NCBI GenBank assembly: GCA_002386465.1
Contig: DGIT01000054.1
Location: 1,532-8,297 of the forward strand
Length of the DNA stretch: 6,766 bases
Direction of reading: 5' to 3'
Source: Burkholderiales bacterium UBA4615
GTDB lineage: Bacteria; Pseudomonadota; Gammaproteobacteria; Burkholderiales; Burkholderiaceae_E
Part shown: one piece after another, positions 1 through 6,766 of the stretch
How the letters are laid out: each line of letters opens with the position of its first letter
How positions within the stretch are numbered: position 1 is the stretch's first letter
Position numbers and translations under genes: made by a program
Notes under the pieces: model-generated
Told to the model about the DNA's origin: nothing
The model's input: the letters and a program-made list of their open reading frames with translations, nothing else
Databases searched by the model: none

Positions 1-1067
1 TCACGCCAGGGCGAGATCTGCCCGGCATACACGCCTGGGCCCTTTCGGAAATGGGCGGCCTCTTCCAGCGTTTCGATGAAGGGCATGTCTGCCGGAAAGA
101 GCTGATCACCGCGCGGGCGCGGGCCCGACTTCGATACATGGCCCCAGAGTGAATGGCCCACCACTTCTTCGGCCACAGCCACCGCCTCGATCAGCTTGTC
201 GAGCTTGTAGCCAGTCTGAATGCCCATCTCGTGGCACAGATCGACGAAGTCTTCGGTCGGCACATGACCCGCCGAACGGCCGTTGCCCGAATAAGGGCAG
301 CCACCCATGCCACCCAGGCAGGTATCGAAGTCGGTGGCACCGAGTTGCAGTGCCTCGTAGTAGCTGGCGATGGTCGAGCCGCGCTGGTTGTGCAGGTGCA
401 TGTGAAAGCTCTTCACCTGGGGCCAGCGCTCGCGGATGGCGACCATGGTCTCTCGCACGGTATGCGGCAGGTTCCAGCCCATCGCTTCATACAGCGCCAC
501 GCGGGTCACTTCGATGCCAACATCCTTCCACTTGTTGAACATCAGCTCGAGCAGGTCCATGCGCTGCTTGAGTGAGAACAGCCCTTCGAAATTGGAGCCA
601 AACGGATTGCCGATACCCACCGAAGCCTGCGTGGCACCCGCTGCCTTGGCAGCCGCTACCGTGGCATCCAGCGCAGCGATCTGTTGCGCCTGCGAGCGGT
701 TGTAGTTGCGCCGTGCGAAGGTGTCGCACAACTCCACCGACGTCCCAGGCAGGCTGGACTTCTTGCGCACATCCAGCTTGGGGAAGTAGCGGTCGGCGCG
801 GTCGTAGCCGGCCTTGTTGAACACCGCGGCGGTGTACTTCACGCCGGGCTTGGGCTGGAAGCGCTCGGCGATCTCATCGATACACGCCATCTGAGGCGTC
901 CATTTAGGATGCGCAAACGAGCCGATTGAGATGACCTTGGCGCCGGTGTCGCCCAGCGCATCCAGCAGGCGCAGCTTGGCGTCGACAGGAATTTTGGCGC
1001 TCTCGATCTGCAGACCTTCGCGCATGGTGTCGTCGGTGATCGTGACGGACGCGGGCAGTGTGCTCAT
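1..1067 (-). CDS. HMG-CoA lyase / citramalate synthase-like aldolase (HMGL-like family), 3' end cut by window edge
   Basis: This is a DRE-TIM metallolyase (HMGL-like, TIM barrel), which makes or breaks C-C bonds next to an acyl-CoA or 2-oxo acid using a divalent metal. By hand translation, 355 codons are open from ATG 1067 and the frame continues past base 1. Visible motifs are the N-terminal DDTMREGLQ (residues 12-20, with the catalytic Arg16 and metal-type Glu17), the metal-binding HMHLHN (His224 and His226), and GGMGGCPYSGNGRSAG (252-267), in which Cys257 matches the catalytic loop cysteine of HMG-CoA lyase. It is followed by a GHVPTEDFV segment like GN(V/L)ATEDLV of HMG-CoA lyases. An AGGA ribosome binding site (1075-1078) sits 7 nt before the ATG. 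It is the last visible gene of the operon, 17 nt after the amidase stop. True HMG-CoA lyases carry PRDGLQNE rather than MREGLQIES, so the substrate may differ. Family is confident, exact reaction is not. Confidence 0.88.
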   Translation of the reverse strand, partial: MSTLPASVTITDDTMREGLQIESAKIPVDAKLRLLDALGDTGAKVISIGSFAHPKWTPQMACIDEIAERFQPKPGVKYTAAVFNKAGYDRADRYFPKLDVRKKSSLPGTSVELCDTFARRNYNRSQAQQIAALDATVAAAKAAGATQASVGIGNPFGSNFEGLFSLKQRMDLLELMFNKWKDVGIEVTRVALYEAMGWNLPHTVRETMVAIRERWPQVKSFHMHLHNQRGSTIASYYEALQLGATDFDTCLGGMGGCPYSGNGRSAGHVPTEDFVDLCHEMGIQTGYKLDKLIEAVAVAEEVVGHSLWGHVSKSGPRPRGDQLFPADMPFIETLEEAAHFRKGPGVYAGQISPWR

Positions 1068-1084
1068 GGTGGTGTCCTGTGTGG

Positions 1085-2488
1085 TCAGTCGGTGGGCATT
1101 TCAGGAAAGACAAGCGGGTCGATCTGGGCATAGCGCGCAGCGGCCGCCAGAACCAGCGCATCGCGATAATGGCCTGAAACAATCTGCAGCCCGATCGGCA
1201 AACCGTCGCGCGTCAGACCGCACGGCACCGTGGCAGCCGGATGGCGCGACAGATTGAAGGTCGATGAATAGGGCGTCCACAAGGCATTGGGTTTGCCGTG
1301 CGCGCCAGGCGGTGCGGTCAGGCCGACCGCGAAGGGCGACACGGCCACCATCGGGGTCAGCAGCAGATCAAACCGGGTGAAGAGCTGCGACCAGGCAAAC
1401 GCCAAATCGCGACGTGCGGCCTGGGCATCGGCGAAATCGCGCAGCGTATAAGCCTGCGCGGCGCGGGCCTGCGCCTGCAGGCTGGTGTCGAACTCGGCGT
1501 GCCGGGCTTGCGGGTACTGCGCCATCAGGCGCTGCATGGCCGCAAACCAGTGAATGCCGAAGGTGCGCATCGCCTGCTCGAAGGGATACGGCGCCTTTAC
1601 CTCCTCTACCGCGCAACCCATCGCCTCGAAACGCTGTGCGGCCGCGCGTACCTTGGCCGCCACCTCACGGTCCAGCGGATGGGCGCCCATTTTCATCACC
1701 AGCGCTACTTTCAGTGACTTGGGGCGCAGGGTCAGGCGGCTGTAGTCGGTGTCGTCTGGAGGCAGGGCGTACGGGTCGCGGGCATCCGGGCGCTTCAGTG
1801 CATTGAGCATGAGCGCGCAGTCCAGTGCGGTGCGGGCCATGGGGCCGGTATTGGCCAGGTCGCCTACCAGCGAGGGCGGCCAGGCCGGCACACGCCCGAA
1901 CGTGGCCTTGACGCCCACCAGGCCGCAAAAGCTCGCAGGAATTCGGATCGACCCACCGCCATCAGTACCGATCGCAAGCGGACCCAGCCCCGCGGCCACG
2001 GCTGCCGCCGAGCCCCCGGACGAGCCACCAGGCGTACGGTCTAATTTCCAGGGATTGCGGGTGATGCCGTGCAGCGGCGAGTCGGTGACGCCCTTGTGGC
2101 CGAACTCCGGGCTGGTGGTTTGTGCAAAGAGCACCGCACCGGCCTCACGCAGCCGCGCCACCACTGGCGAATCCTCGGTCGCTCTGGCTGCACCGGTCAG
2201 CCGGCTGCCCATCGACAGCGGCCAGCCGCGCACGCCCACCAGCTCCTTGATCGACACCGGCACGCCATCGAGTGCAGACAGGGGGCGCCCGCGTCGCCAG
2301 CGCCGCTCCGAGGCGCGTGCGGCAAGCCGCGCCGCATCGGCATCGATATGGCTGAACGCATTAATCAGCGGATTGACGCGCTCGGTGCGCGCCAGGATGG
2401 CCGTCAGGGCTTCCGAGGGCGAGGCCTTGCCACTAGCATACAGCCGCGACAATCCGGCGGCGCTCGCCTGCGTGAGATCAGTGGGCAT
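1085..2488 (-). CDS. Amidase (amidase signature family), 467 aa
   Basis: This amidase signature enzyme hydrolyses a carboxylic amide to acid and ammonia or amine, and is probably cytoplasmic because no signal peptide is visible. The Ser-cisSer-Lys triad is complete: Lys81 in VSIKELVG, cis-Ser156 in TPGGSSGGSAAA, and nucleophile Ser180 in GTDGGGSIRIPAS. The 24-residue spacing between the two serines is that of fatty acid amide hydrolase and GatA. The C-terminal part (NLSRHPAATVPCG, then GLPIGLQIVSG) is typical, and 467 aa is a normal length. I chose ATG 2488 (MPTDLTQASAAGL). An upstream extension to 2680 would add 64 residues that are out-of-frame translation of the neighbouring gene. The start overlaps the amidohydrolase stop by 11 nt with no clear Shine-Dalgarno, suggesting translational coupling. 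It could be misread as GatA, but no gatB or gatC is adjacent. Substrate unknown. Confidence 0.93.
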   Translation of the reverse strand: MPTDLTQASAAGLSRLYASGKASPSEALTAILARTERVNPLINAFSHIDADAARLAARASERRWRRGRPLSALDGVPVSIKELVGVRGWPLSMGSRLTGAARATEDSPVVARLREAGAVLFAQTTSPEFGHKGVTDSPLHGITRNPWKLDRTPGGSSGGSAAAVAAGLGPLAIGTDGGGSIRIPASFCGLVGVKATFGRVPAWPPSLVGDLANTGPMARTALDCALMLNALKRPDARDPYALPPDDTDYSRLTLRPKSLKVALVMKMGAHPLDREVAAKVRAAAQRFEAMGCAVEEVKAPYPFEQAMRTFGIHWFAAMQRLMAQYPQARHAEFDTSLQAQARAAQAYTLRDFADAQAARRDLAFAWSQLFTRFDLLLTPMVAVSPFAVGLTAPPGAHGKPNALWTPYSSTFNLSRHPAATVPCGLTRDGLPIGLQIVSGHYRDALVLAAAARYAQIDPLVFPEMPTD

Positions 2489-4157
2489 GCTGGGTGGACT
2501 GATGGCGCAATACGCGACCGGCGCGCGCACCTGTGAACTCGCCGTTTTCGACGCTGACTTCACCATTGACCAGCGTGGCCCGATAGCCCACCGACTTCTG
2601 GATGTAGCGCGTGGCACCCCCCGGAAAATCGTGCACGACTTCAGGATGCAGCTCGGCCACCCTGGACGCGTCGAACACATTCACATCGGCGCGCATGCCC
2701 GGGGCCAGCACGCCGCGGTCGCTCAGACGCAGTACGCGCGCCGGCGCAGAGGTCATGCGCCGCACGGCCTCACCCAGCGAATACAGACCTTTTTCGCGCA
2801 CCCAGTGCGACAGGATGAACGTGGACCAGCCTGAATCCATCACCTGCGACACATGTGCGCCGGCATCACCCAGCCCCGGGATCACGTTGTGGCTGCTGAT
2901 CAGGTGCGACAGTCCGTTCATGTCGGGGTTGAACATGCGCAGGGTATAGAGCACCTTGCCGCGCGAGGCGAGGTTCATGCGCATGAAGGTCTCGATCCAG
3001 TGCTCACCGCGCGCTGCAGCCATGGCCAGCAGCTGGCACGACTCGCCGGCAGCATAGTCGGGAACCTGCCCGTCACCCATGTGAAAGACCTTCTCGATGC
3101 TGGCGCCCAGGATCACCGGGAACCCGAGCTGCTTGGCTTCCTCGACCAGCACCGCCCGCTTGACCGGATCATCAATCGTGGCCAGGCGCTGCGCAAAGGG
3201 CATGGCCCGCAGCGCTTTCCAGGCTTCACCCCGCGTGGCAATCGGCAGGCTGGTCTGCAGACCGAACACCAGGCCGGAGCTGCGCACCTGCGCCACTGCG
3301 GTCATGTCGCGCCCGGCGCCTGCGCACAGGGTCTCGAGTGCACTGCGCCGCTGACCGGCAAGCGAACCATCGGGGCCCACGTTGTAGCTGAAGAGCACAC
3401 GGCTGCCACCCTGATCGGCCAGCGCCTTGAGCACCTCGAAATCGGCGCCCACGGCCTGCATGATGCCGCCGCGCGGGCCCACCGCGCGGGCAATCTCGAC
3501 CAGCTCGGCCGGGTCGGCAAAGGTGCCTGGAATGGGGCGCCCATCGGGCAGCGTGTGGGGCGCAAAACGGTTGGTCGAAAAGCCCACCGCGCCGCGGTCC
3601 ACTGCTTCGCCCACGATGCGCGCCATCTGGCGACGCTCGTCTGCGGTGGCCTGCTCTTCCACGGCGCGCTCGCCCATCACGTAGAAGCGTACGGCGCTGT
3701 GCCCGACCAGACCGGTCACGTTGATACCGGGGCGCAAGCCTTCGATGGCGTCCAGGTAGCCGCCATAGTCTTCCCAGTTCCAGGGCAGGCCGCTCAGGAT
3801 GGCTTGCCGGGGAATGTCCTCGACCGATTCCATCATCCCGGCCAGCACTTCCTTGTCTCCGGGGCGACAGGGTGCAAACGTCACGCCGCAATTGCCCAGC
3901 AGCGCGGTGGTCACACCATGCCAGCTCACCGGCGTGCAGTGCGGGTCCCAGCCGATCTGGGCATCCAGATGGGTGTGAATATCGACAAACCCTGGCGTCA
4001 CCGTCTGACCTTGTGCATCGATTTCGCGTTTGCCGCGCCCATCCACCTTACCGACTGCTGTGATTAATCCTGCATCGATGGCGACGTCTCCCTGAACGGG
4101 ACCGTTGCCGGTGCCGTCGACGATCTGTCCGCCGCGAATCACGATATCGTGCGCCAT
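2478..4157 (-). CDS. D-aminoacylase-like amidohydrolase (N-acyl-D-amino-acid deacylase family), 559 aa
   Basis: This is a metal-dependent amidohydrolase of the D-aminoacylase branch, predicted to hydrolyse an N-acyl or other amide bond in the cytoplasm. An N-terminal beta-sandwich start (MAHDIVIRGGQIVDGTG) leads to the TIM-barrel metal motif DIHTHLDAQ (His61, His63). GNCGVTFAPC follows, whose Cys90 matches the zinc-ligand cysteine of Alcaligenes D-aminoacylase, then GHSAVR (His153). GLGDAGAHV (Asp431) probably holds the catalytic Asp, and GVLAPGMRADVNVFD closes the sandwich domain. No histidine occurs between residues 202 and 358, where classical D-aminoacylases have two more zinc-ligand histidines, so this is a divergent subfamily and the D-amino acid substrate is not secure. 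ATG 4157 follows AAGGAG with a 5-nt gap, an excellent start. It is first in an operon with the amidase and the lyase-like gene. Confidence 0.9.
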   Translation of the reverse strand: MAHDIVIRGGQIVDGTGNGPVQGDVAIDAGLITAVGKVDGRGKREIDAQGQTVTPGFVDIHTHLDAQIGWDPHCTPVSWHGVTTALLGNCGVTFAPCRPGDKEVLAGMMESVEDIPRQAILSGLPWNWEDYGGYLDAIEGLRPGINVTGLVGHSAVRFYVMGERAVEEQATADERRQMARIVGEAVDRGAVGFSTNRFAPHTLPDGRPIPGTFADPAELVEIARAVGPRGGIMQAVGADFEVLKALADQGGSRVLFSYNVGPDGSLAGQRRSALETLCAGAGRDMTAVAQVRSSGLVFGLQTSLPIATRGEAWKALRAMPFAQRLATIDDPVKRAVLVEEAKQLGFPVILGASIEKVFHMGDGQVPDYAAGESCQLLAMAAARGEHWIETFMRMNLASRGKVLYTLRMFNPDMNGLSHLISSHNVIPGLGDAGAHVSQVMDSGWSTFILSHWVREKGLYSLGEAVRRMTSAPARVLRLSDRGVLAPGMRADVNVFDASRVAELHPEVVHDFPGGATRYIQKSVGYRATLVNGEVSVENGEFTGARAGRVLRHQSTQHAH

Positions 4158-4162
4158 GAGGT

Positions 4163-4168
4163 CTCCTT
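4163..4168 (-). promoter_or_regulatory. Ribosome binding site of the amidohydrolase gene
   Basis: AAGGAG read on the minus strand lies 5 nt before the ATG at 4157. It is the best Shine-Dalgarno sequence in the window and fixes the start of the first gene of the leftward operon. Confidence 0.75.
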
Positions 4169-4285
4169 GTGTCGGTATGCGAATGGTTCGGCTGTGCGCT
4201 GCGAACGTGATGCAGCCAGCCTGTCGATGACCCCGCTACGGTGAGGTGCGGTCGTCGATCTGTCAAATGCAGCTTGCCGAAATTG

Positions 4286-4316
4286 CGGCGGGTCGTCCGG
4301 GGTATGCTGCCCGCCG
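4286..4316. repeat. 7-bp inverted repeat, possible operator or leader hairpin
   Basis: CGGCGGG (4286-4292) and CCCGCCG (4310-4316) are perfect complements separated by 17 nt, with the -10-like TATGCT inside. An operator overlapping the rightward promoter, or a leader RNA hairpin, are both possible. GC-rich arms of this size also arise by chance, so the functional reading is weak. Confidence 0.3.
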
Positions 4317-4390
4317 AATGCCATTCTCCATAGAGATGGCGCTGTGCGACCCCTCCTCCCCTTGGCTGAACGCGCCACGATGTCCACACC

Positions 4391-4964
4391 ATGACTTATT
4401 CCACCCTTCAAACGACCATGCAGCACGGCGTAGCCGTCATCTGGCTGAACCGGCCCGAGGTGCGCAATGCGCTGAATTTGACGCTGATCACCGAACTCAC
4501 CGACGCGATCGGGGCGGCCTCGGAAGATCCCGATGTGCGTGCCCTGGTGCTGGCGGGTCATGGCAGCGCATTTTGTGCCGGCGCAGACCTGAACTGGATG
4601 AAGGCCGCCTCCAGCTACGGTGCAGCGGAAAACGAAGCCGATGCCATGGCACTGGCGACTTTGCTGCGCACCCTCGCGCAATCACCCAAGCCGACGGTCG
4701 CGCGGGTCCATGGTCCAGCCTTTGCCGGGGGCTGAGCTGGACGATGCGGTCAATCGCATGCTGGGCGCGCTGCTGCAAGGCGCACCAGGCGCCATGAGCG
4801 AAACCAAACGGCTGTTGCGCGATATTCCGGGGCGCCCGATTGACGATGCACTCATTCGCGACACCGCGCAGCGCATCGCGCAGACCCGCGCGGGCGAGGA
4901 GGGCCGCGAAGGCATCGCGTCGTTTCTGGAAAAGCGGGCGCGGCGCTGGCGACCGCAGGAATGA
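4391..4964 (+). pseudogene. liuC: Methylglutaconyl-CoA hydratase-like gene (enoyl-CoA hydratase family), internal out-of-frame deletion
   Basis: Methylglutaconyl-CoA hydratase hydrates 3-methylglutaconyl-CoA to HMG-CoA in leucine degradation. The first 114 codons (4391-4732) are a good crotonase N-terminus: LNRPEVRNALN (19-29), the oxyanion-hole motif AFCAGADLNWM (60-70), and HGPAFAGG (107-114) at the start of the second oxyanion helix. A TGA follows at 4733. The family C-terminus then resumes at once in another frame, from GAELDDAV to a TGA at 4962-4964 (about 77 codons, including GRPIDDALIRDTA and EEGREGIASFLEKR). Together this gives about 190 codons against the usual 260-265. The missing 70-75 residues hold the SE-x-LGLIP region with the catalytic glutamate, so the product would be inactive. 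An in-frame ATG at 4710 could at most give an 84-residue tail. No clear ribosome binding site precedes 4391. The liuC-type identity is supported by the liuD-type gene downstream. Confidence 0.85.
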
Positions 4965-4969
4965 TCCGC

Positions 4970-5353
4970 TCAGCCGCGCACGAACGCCGTAACCAGAGGG
5001 TCGGGCCCGGCCTGTCTGCTCCAGTGCCCGTGCACCGCGGGATCAAACGTCGCACCCTCGGGCAGCACATCGGCGGAATAGAAATGCTGGCCGGCGCTGA
5101 ACACGCGTGAGCTGCCATCCTGAAGCCCGATCTCCATCTGCCCGCTCAGGATGAACACCCATTGCGGTGAACCGGTGCAGTGAAAGCTGCTGCGAAATCC
5201 GACCGGGCTTTGGCGCAGCTGCAGCGCACTGACAGGCTGCGGCGCTGAGAGCATCGACGCCGGCGTGCCCTGATCAAGGTCGATCGGCTCCTCGCGAAAC
5301 TTTGCGCGCCCATCGGTATCGGTGAACAGCGTCACCCGGGTGAAGACCGCCAT
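4970..5353 (-). CDS. Small cupin-domain protein, 127 aa
   Basis: This is a single-domain cupin beta-barrel protein of unknown substrate. The core is visible as GFRSSFHCTGSPQWVFILSG (52-71), corresponding to cupin motif 1 with His58, then MEIGLQDGSSRVFSAGQHFYS (73-93; Gly88 and His90). It ends in FDPAVHGHWSR (103-113) with His108 and His110, corresponding to motif 2. The usual HxH pair of motif 1 is reduced to one histidine, so metal binding and catalysis are uncertain. ATG 5353 is preceded by AGAGG about 5-6 nt away, a reasonable ribosome binding site. The stop lies 5 bp from the end of the liuC pseudogene in convergent orientation, leaving no room for a separate terminator. It transcribes against the liu genes around it, so it has its own promoter in the gap before liuD. 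It may be a sensor or binding protein. No function can be assigned. Confidence 0.8.
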   Translation of the reverse strand: MAVFTRVTLFTDTDGRAKFREEPIDLDQGTPASMLSAPQPVSALQLRQSPVGFRSSFHCTGSPQWVFILSGQMEIGLQDGSSRVFSAGQHFYSADVLPEGATFDPAVHGHWSRQAGPDPLVTAFVRG

Positions 5354-5539
5354 CTGAGCCTCTCTACGCAGACTGTTGCACGGGGCGCAGGATACCTGCC
5401 CTGCGTCAGGCAGGGACGGATGGCGGCGCGCGCGTTCACGCCGCCACTGCTGCGGCGTCGACAGGGTATCCTCGGGCGCTGTTCAGCCGTAACACGCCAC
5501 GCGTGATGGCGGCCAACGCCTGCCCGGGGACATCCCACC
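5354..5539. promoter_or_regulatory. Divergent control region between the cupin and biotin carboxylase genes
   Basis: These 186 bp separate two divergent starts and should contain both promoters. The region is rich in inverted repeats: a 6-bp stem with a 5-nt loop at 5399-5415 (CCCTGC/GCAGGG) and a 7-bp stem with a 10-nt loop at 5422-5445 (GGCGGCG/CGCCGCC). Neither is followed by a T-run on either strand, so I do not call them terminators. TATCCT occurs as a -10-like box on the plus strand (5467-5472) and on the minus strand (5389-5394), both without a good -35. A weak GGGGA (5526-5530) lies 9 nt before the liuD ATG. Confidence 0.45.
5387..5414. repeat. Cluster of four GCAGG/CCTGC half-sites, candidate operator
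   Basis: The pentamer occurs four times in 28 bp: GCAGG at 5387-5391, CCTGC at 5395-5399, CCTGC at 5400-5404 and GCAGG at 5410-5414. They form two inverted pairs with 3-nt and 5-nt centres. The first pair overlaps the minus-strand TATCCT box of the cupin gene. Such an arrangement would suit a dimeric repressor, but no regulator gene is in the window and chance cannot be excluded in GC-rich DNA. Confidence 0.35.
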
Positions 5540-6712
<1,173 letters not shown>

Positions 6713-6766
6713 TCACCGCTCGGTGCCATCAGCACGAGCGACGCCGGCGGCGGCTGCGGCGGCGGC

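Larger units (their letters stand above)
4158..4390. promoter_or_regulatory. Divergent intergenic control region
   Basis: These 233 bp separate two transcription units that start in opposite directions, so promoters for both should lie here. On the minus strand there is an exact TTGACA (-35 type) at 4261-4266, but no good -10 at 16-19 nt, so the leftward promoter is only suggested. On the plus strand TATGCT (4303-4308) is a fair -10 candidate without a well-placed -35. A short TCTC/GAGA inverted repeat lies at 4325-4336. Short open frames across the region look non-coding. No tRNA, riboswitch or known regulator box is recognised. Confidence 0.5.

Noticed and set aside
1..3. TCA at the left edge as the stop codon of the HMG-CoA lyase-like gene
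   Set aside because: The triplet is out of phase: from ATG 1067 the last full codon is 3-5 (Arg) and bases 1-2 begin the next codon, so the gene continues outside the window.
153..575. 140-codon open frame on the plus strand
   Set aside because: It is antisense to the HMG-CoA lyase-like gene, which reads without interruption on the minus strand with its metal and Cys motifs.
2489..2680. Upstream extension of the amidase to an earlier start
   Set aside because: The extra 64 residues lie inside the amidohydrolase coding sequence and have no family similarity. The start at 2488 gives a normal amidase N-terminus.
1749..2834. 361-codon open frame on the plus strand
   Set aside because: It is antisense to the amidase and the end of the amidohydrolase, both with full family motifs. 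Its translation is low-complexity Arg/Ala/Ser/Pro-rich, typical of antisense frames in GC-rich genes.
2853..4067. 404-codon open frame on the plus strand
   Set aside because: It lies wholly antisense to the amidohydrolase. Its His/Gly/Ala-rich composition shows no domain, and it has no credible ribosome binding site.
5399..5445. Hairpins as rho-independent terminators
   Set aside because: Stems are present but neither has a T-run after it on either strand, and they lie upstream of two divergent genes, not downstream of one.
6736..6766. GCC/GGC-rich tract as a trinucleotide repeat element
   Set aside because: It is short and imperfect and is simply explained by a Pro-rich stretch in the minus-strand fragment.

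Overview
The window is GC-rich with dense coding on both strands. Protein style and gene content suggest a proteobacterium, most likely a betaproteobacterium of the order Burkholderiales. This placement rests on recognising protein families and is not a computed taxonomic assignment.

Left part (1-4157, minus strand): an apparent three-gene operon transcribed leftwards. In transcription order it encodes a D-aminoacylase-like amidohydrolase (559 aa), an amidase-signature hydrolase (467 aa) that overlaps it by 11 nt, and, 17 nt further on, an HMG-CoA lyase/citramalate synthase-type aldolase that runs off the left edge. Two C-N hydrolases followed by a C-C bond lyase look like a small catabolic module, in which an amide or N-acyl compound would be hydrolysed and the acid then cleaved. 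The substrate cannot be read from the sequence.

Middle (4158-4390): a 233-bp divergent control region between this operon and a rightward set of genes. It holds a strong ribosome binding site for the amidohydrolase and a 7-bp inverted repeat.

Right part (4391-6766): remains of a leucine/isovalerate (liu) degradation cluster. A methylglutaconyl-CoA hydratase gene (liuC type) has lost about 70-75 central codons and is out of frame across the junction, so it is a pseudogene or an assembly collapse. A small cupin gene lies head-on (minus strand) between it and the next gene. The biotin carboxylase subunit of a methylcrotonyl-CoA carboxylase-like enzyme (liuD type) starts normally at 5540 and keeps its ATP-grasp catalytic residues. 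Its homology stops near 6630-6655, before the carboxylase C-terminal part and the biotinyl domain. Beyond that point the opposite strand appears to encode part of an unrelated protein, possibly a TolB-like propeller/amidohydrolase, so the right end looks like a rearrangement or chimeric junction.

I see no tRNA, rRNA, CRISPR array, transposase or prophage gene. The most notable points are the two broken liu genes, the junction at the right end, the unusual metal-site composition of the amidohydrolase and its operon with an amidase and a lyase, and a cluster of GCAGG/CCTGC half-sites between the cupin and liuD genes.
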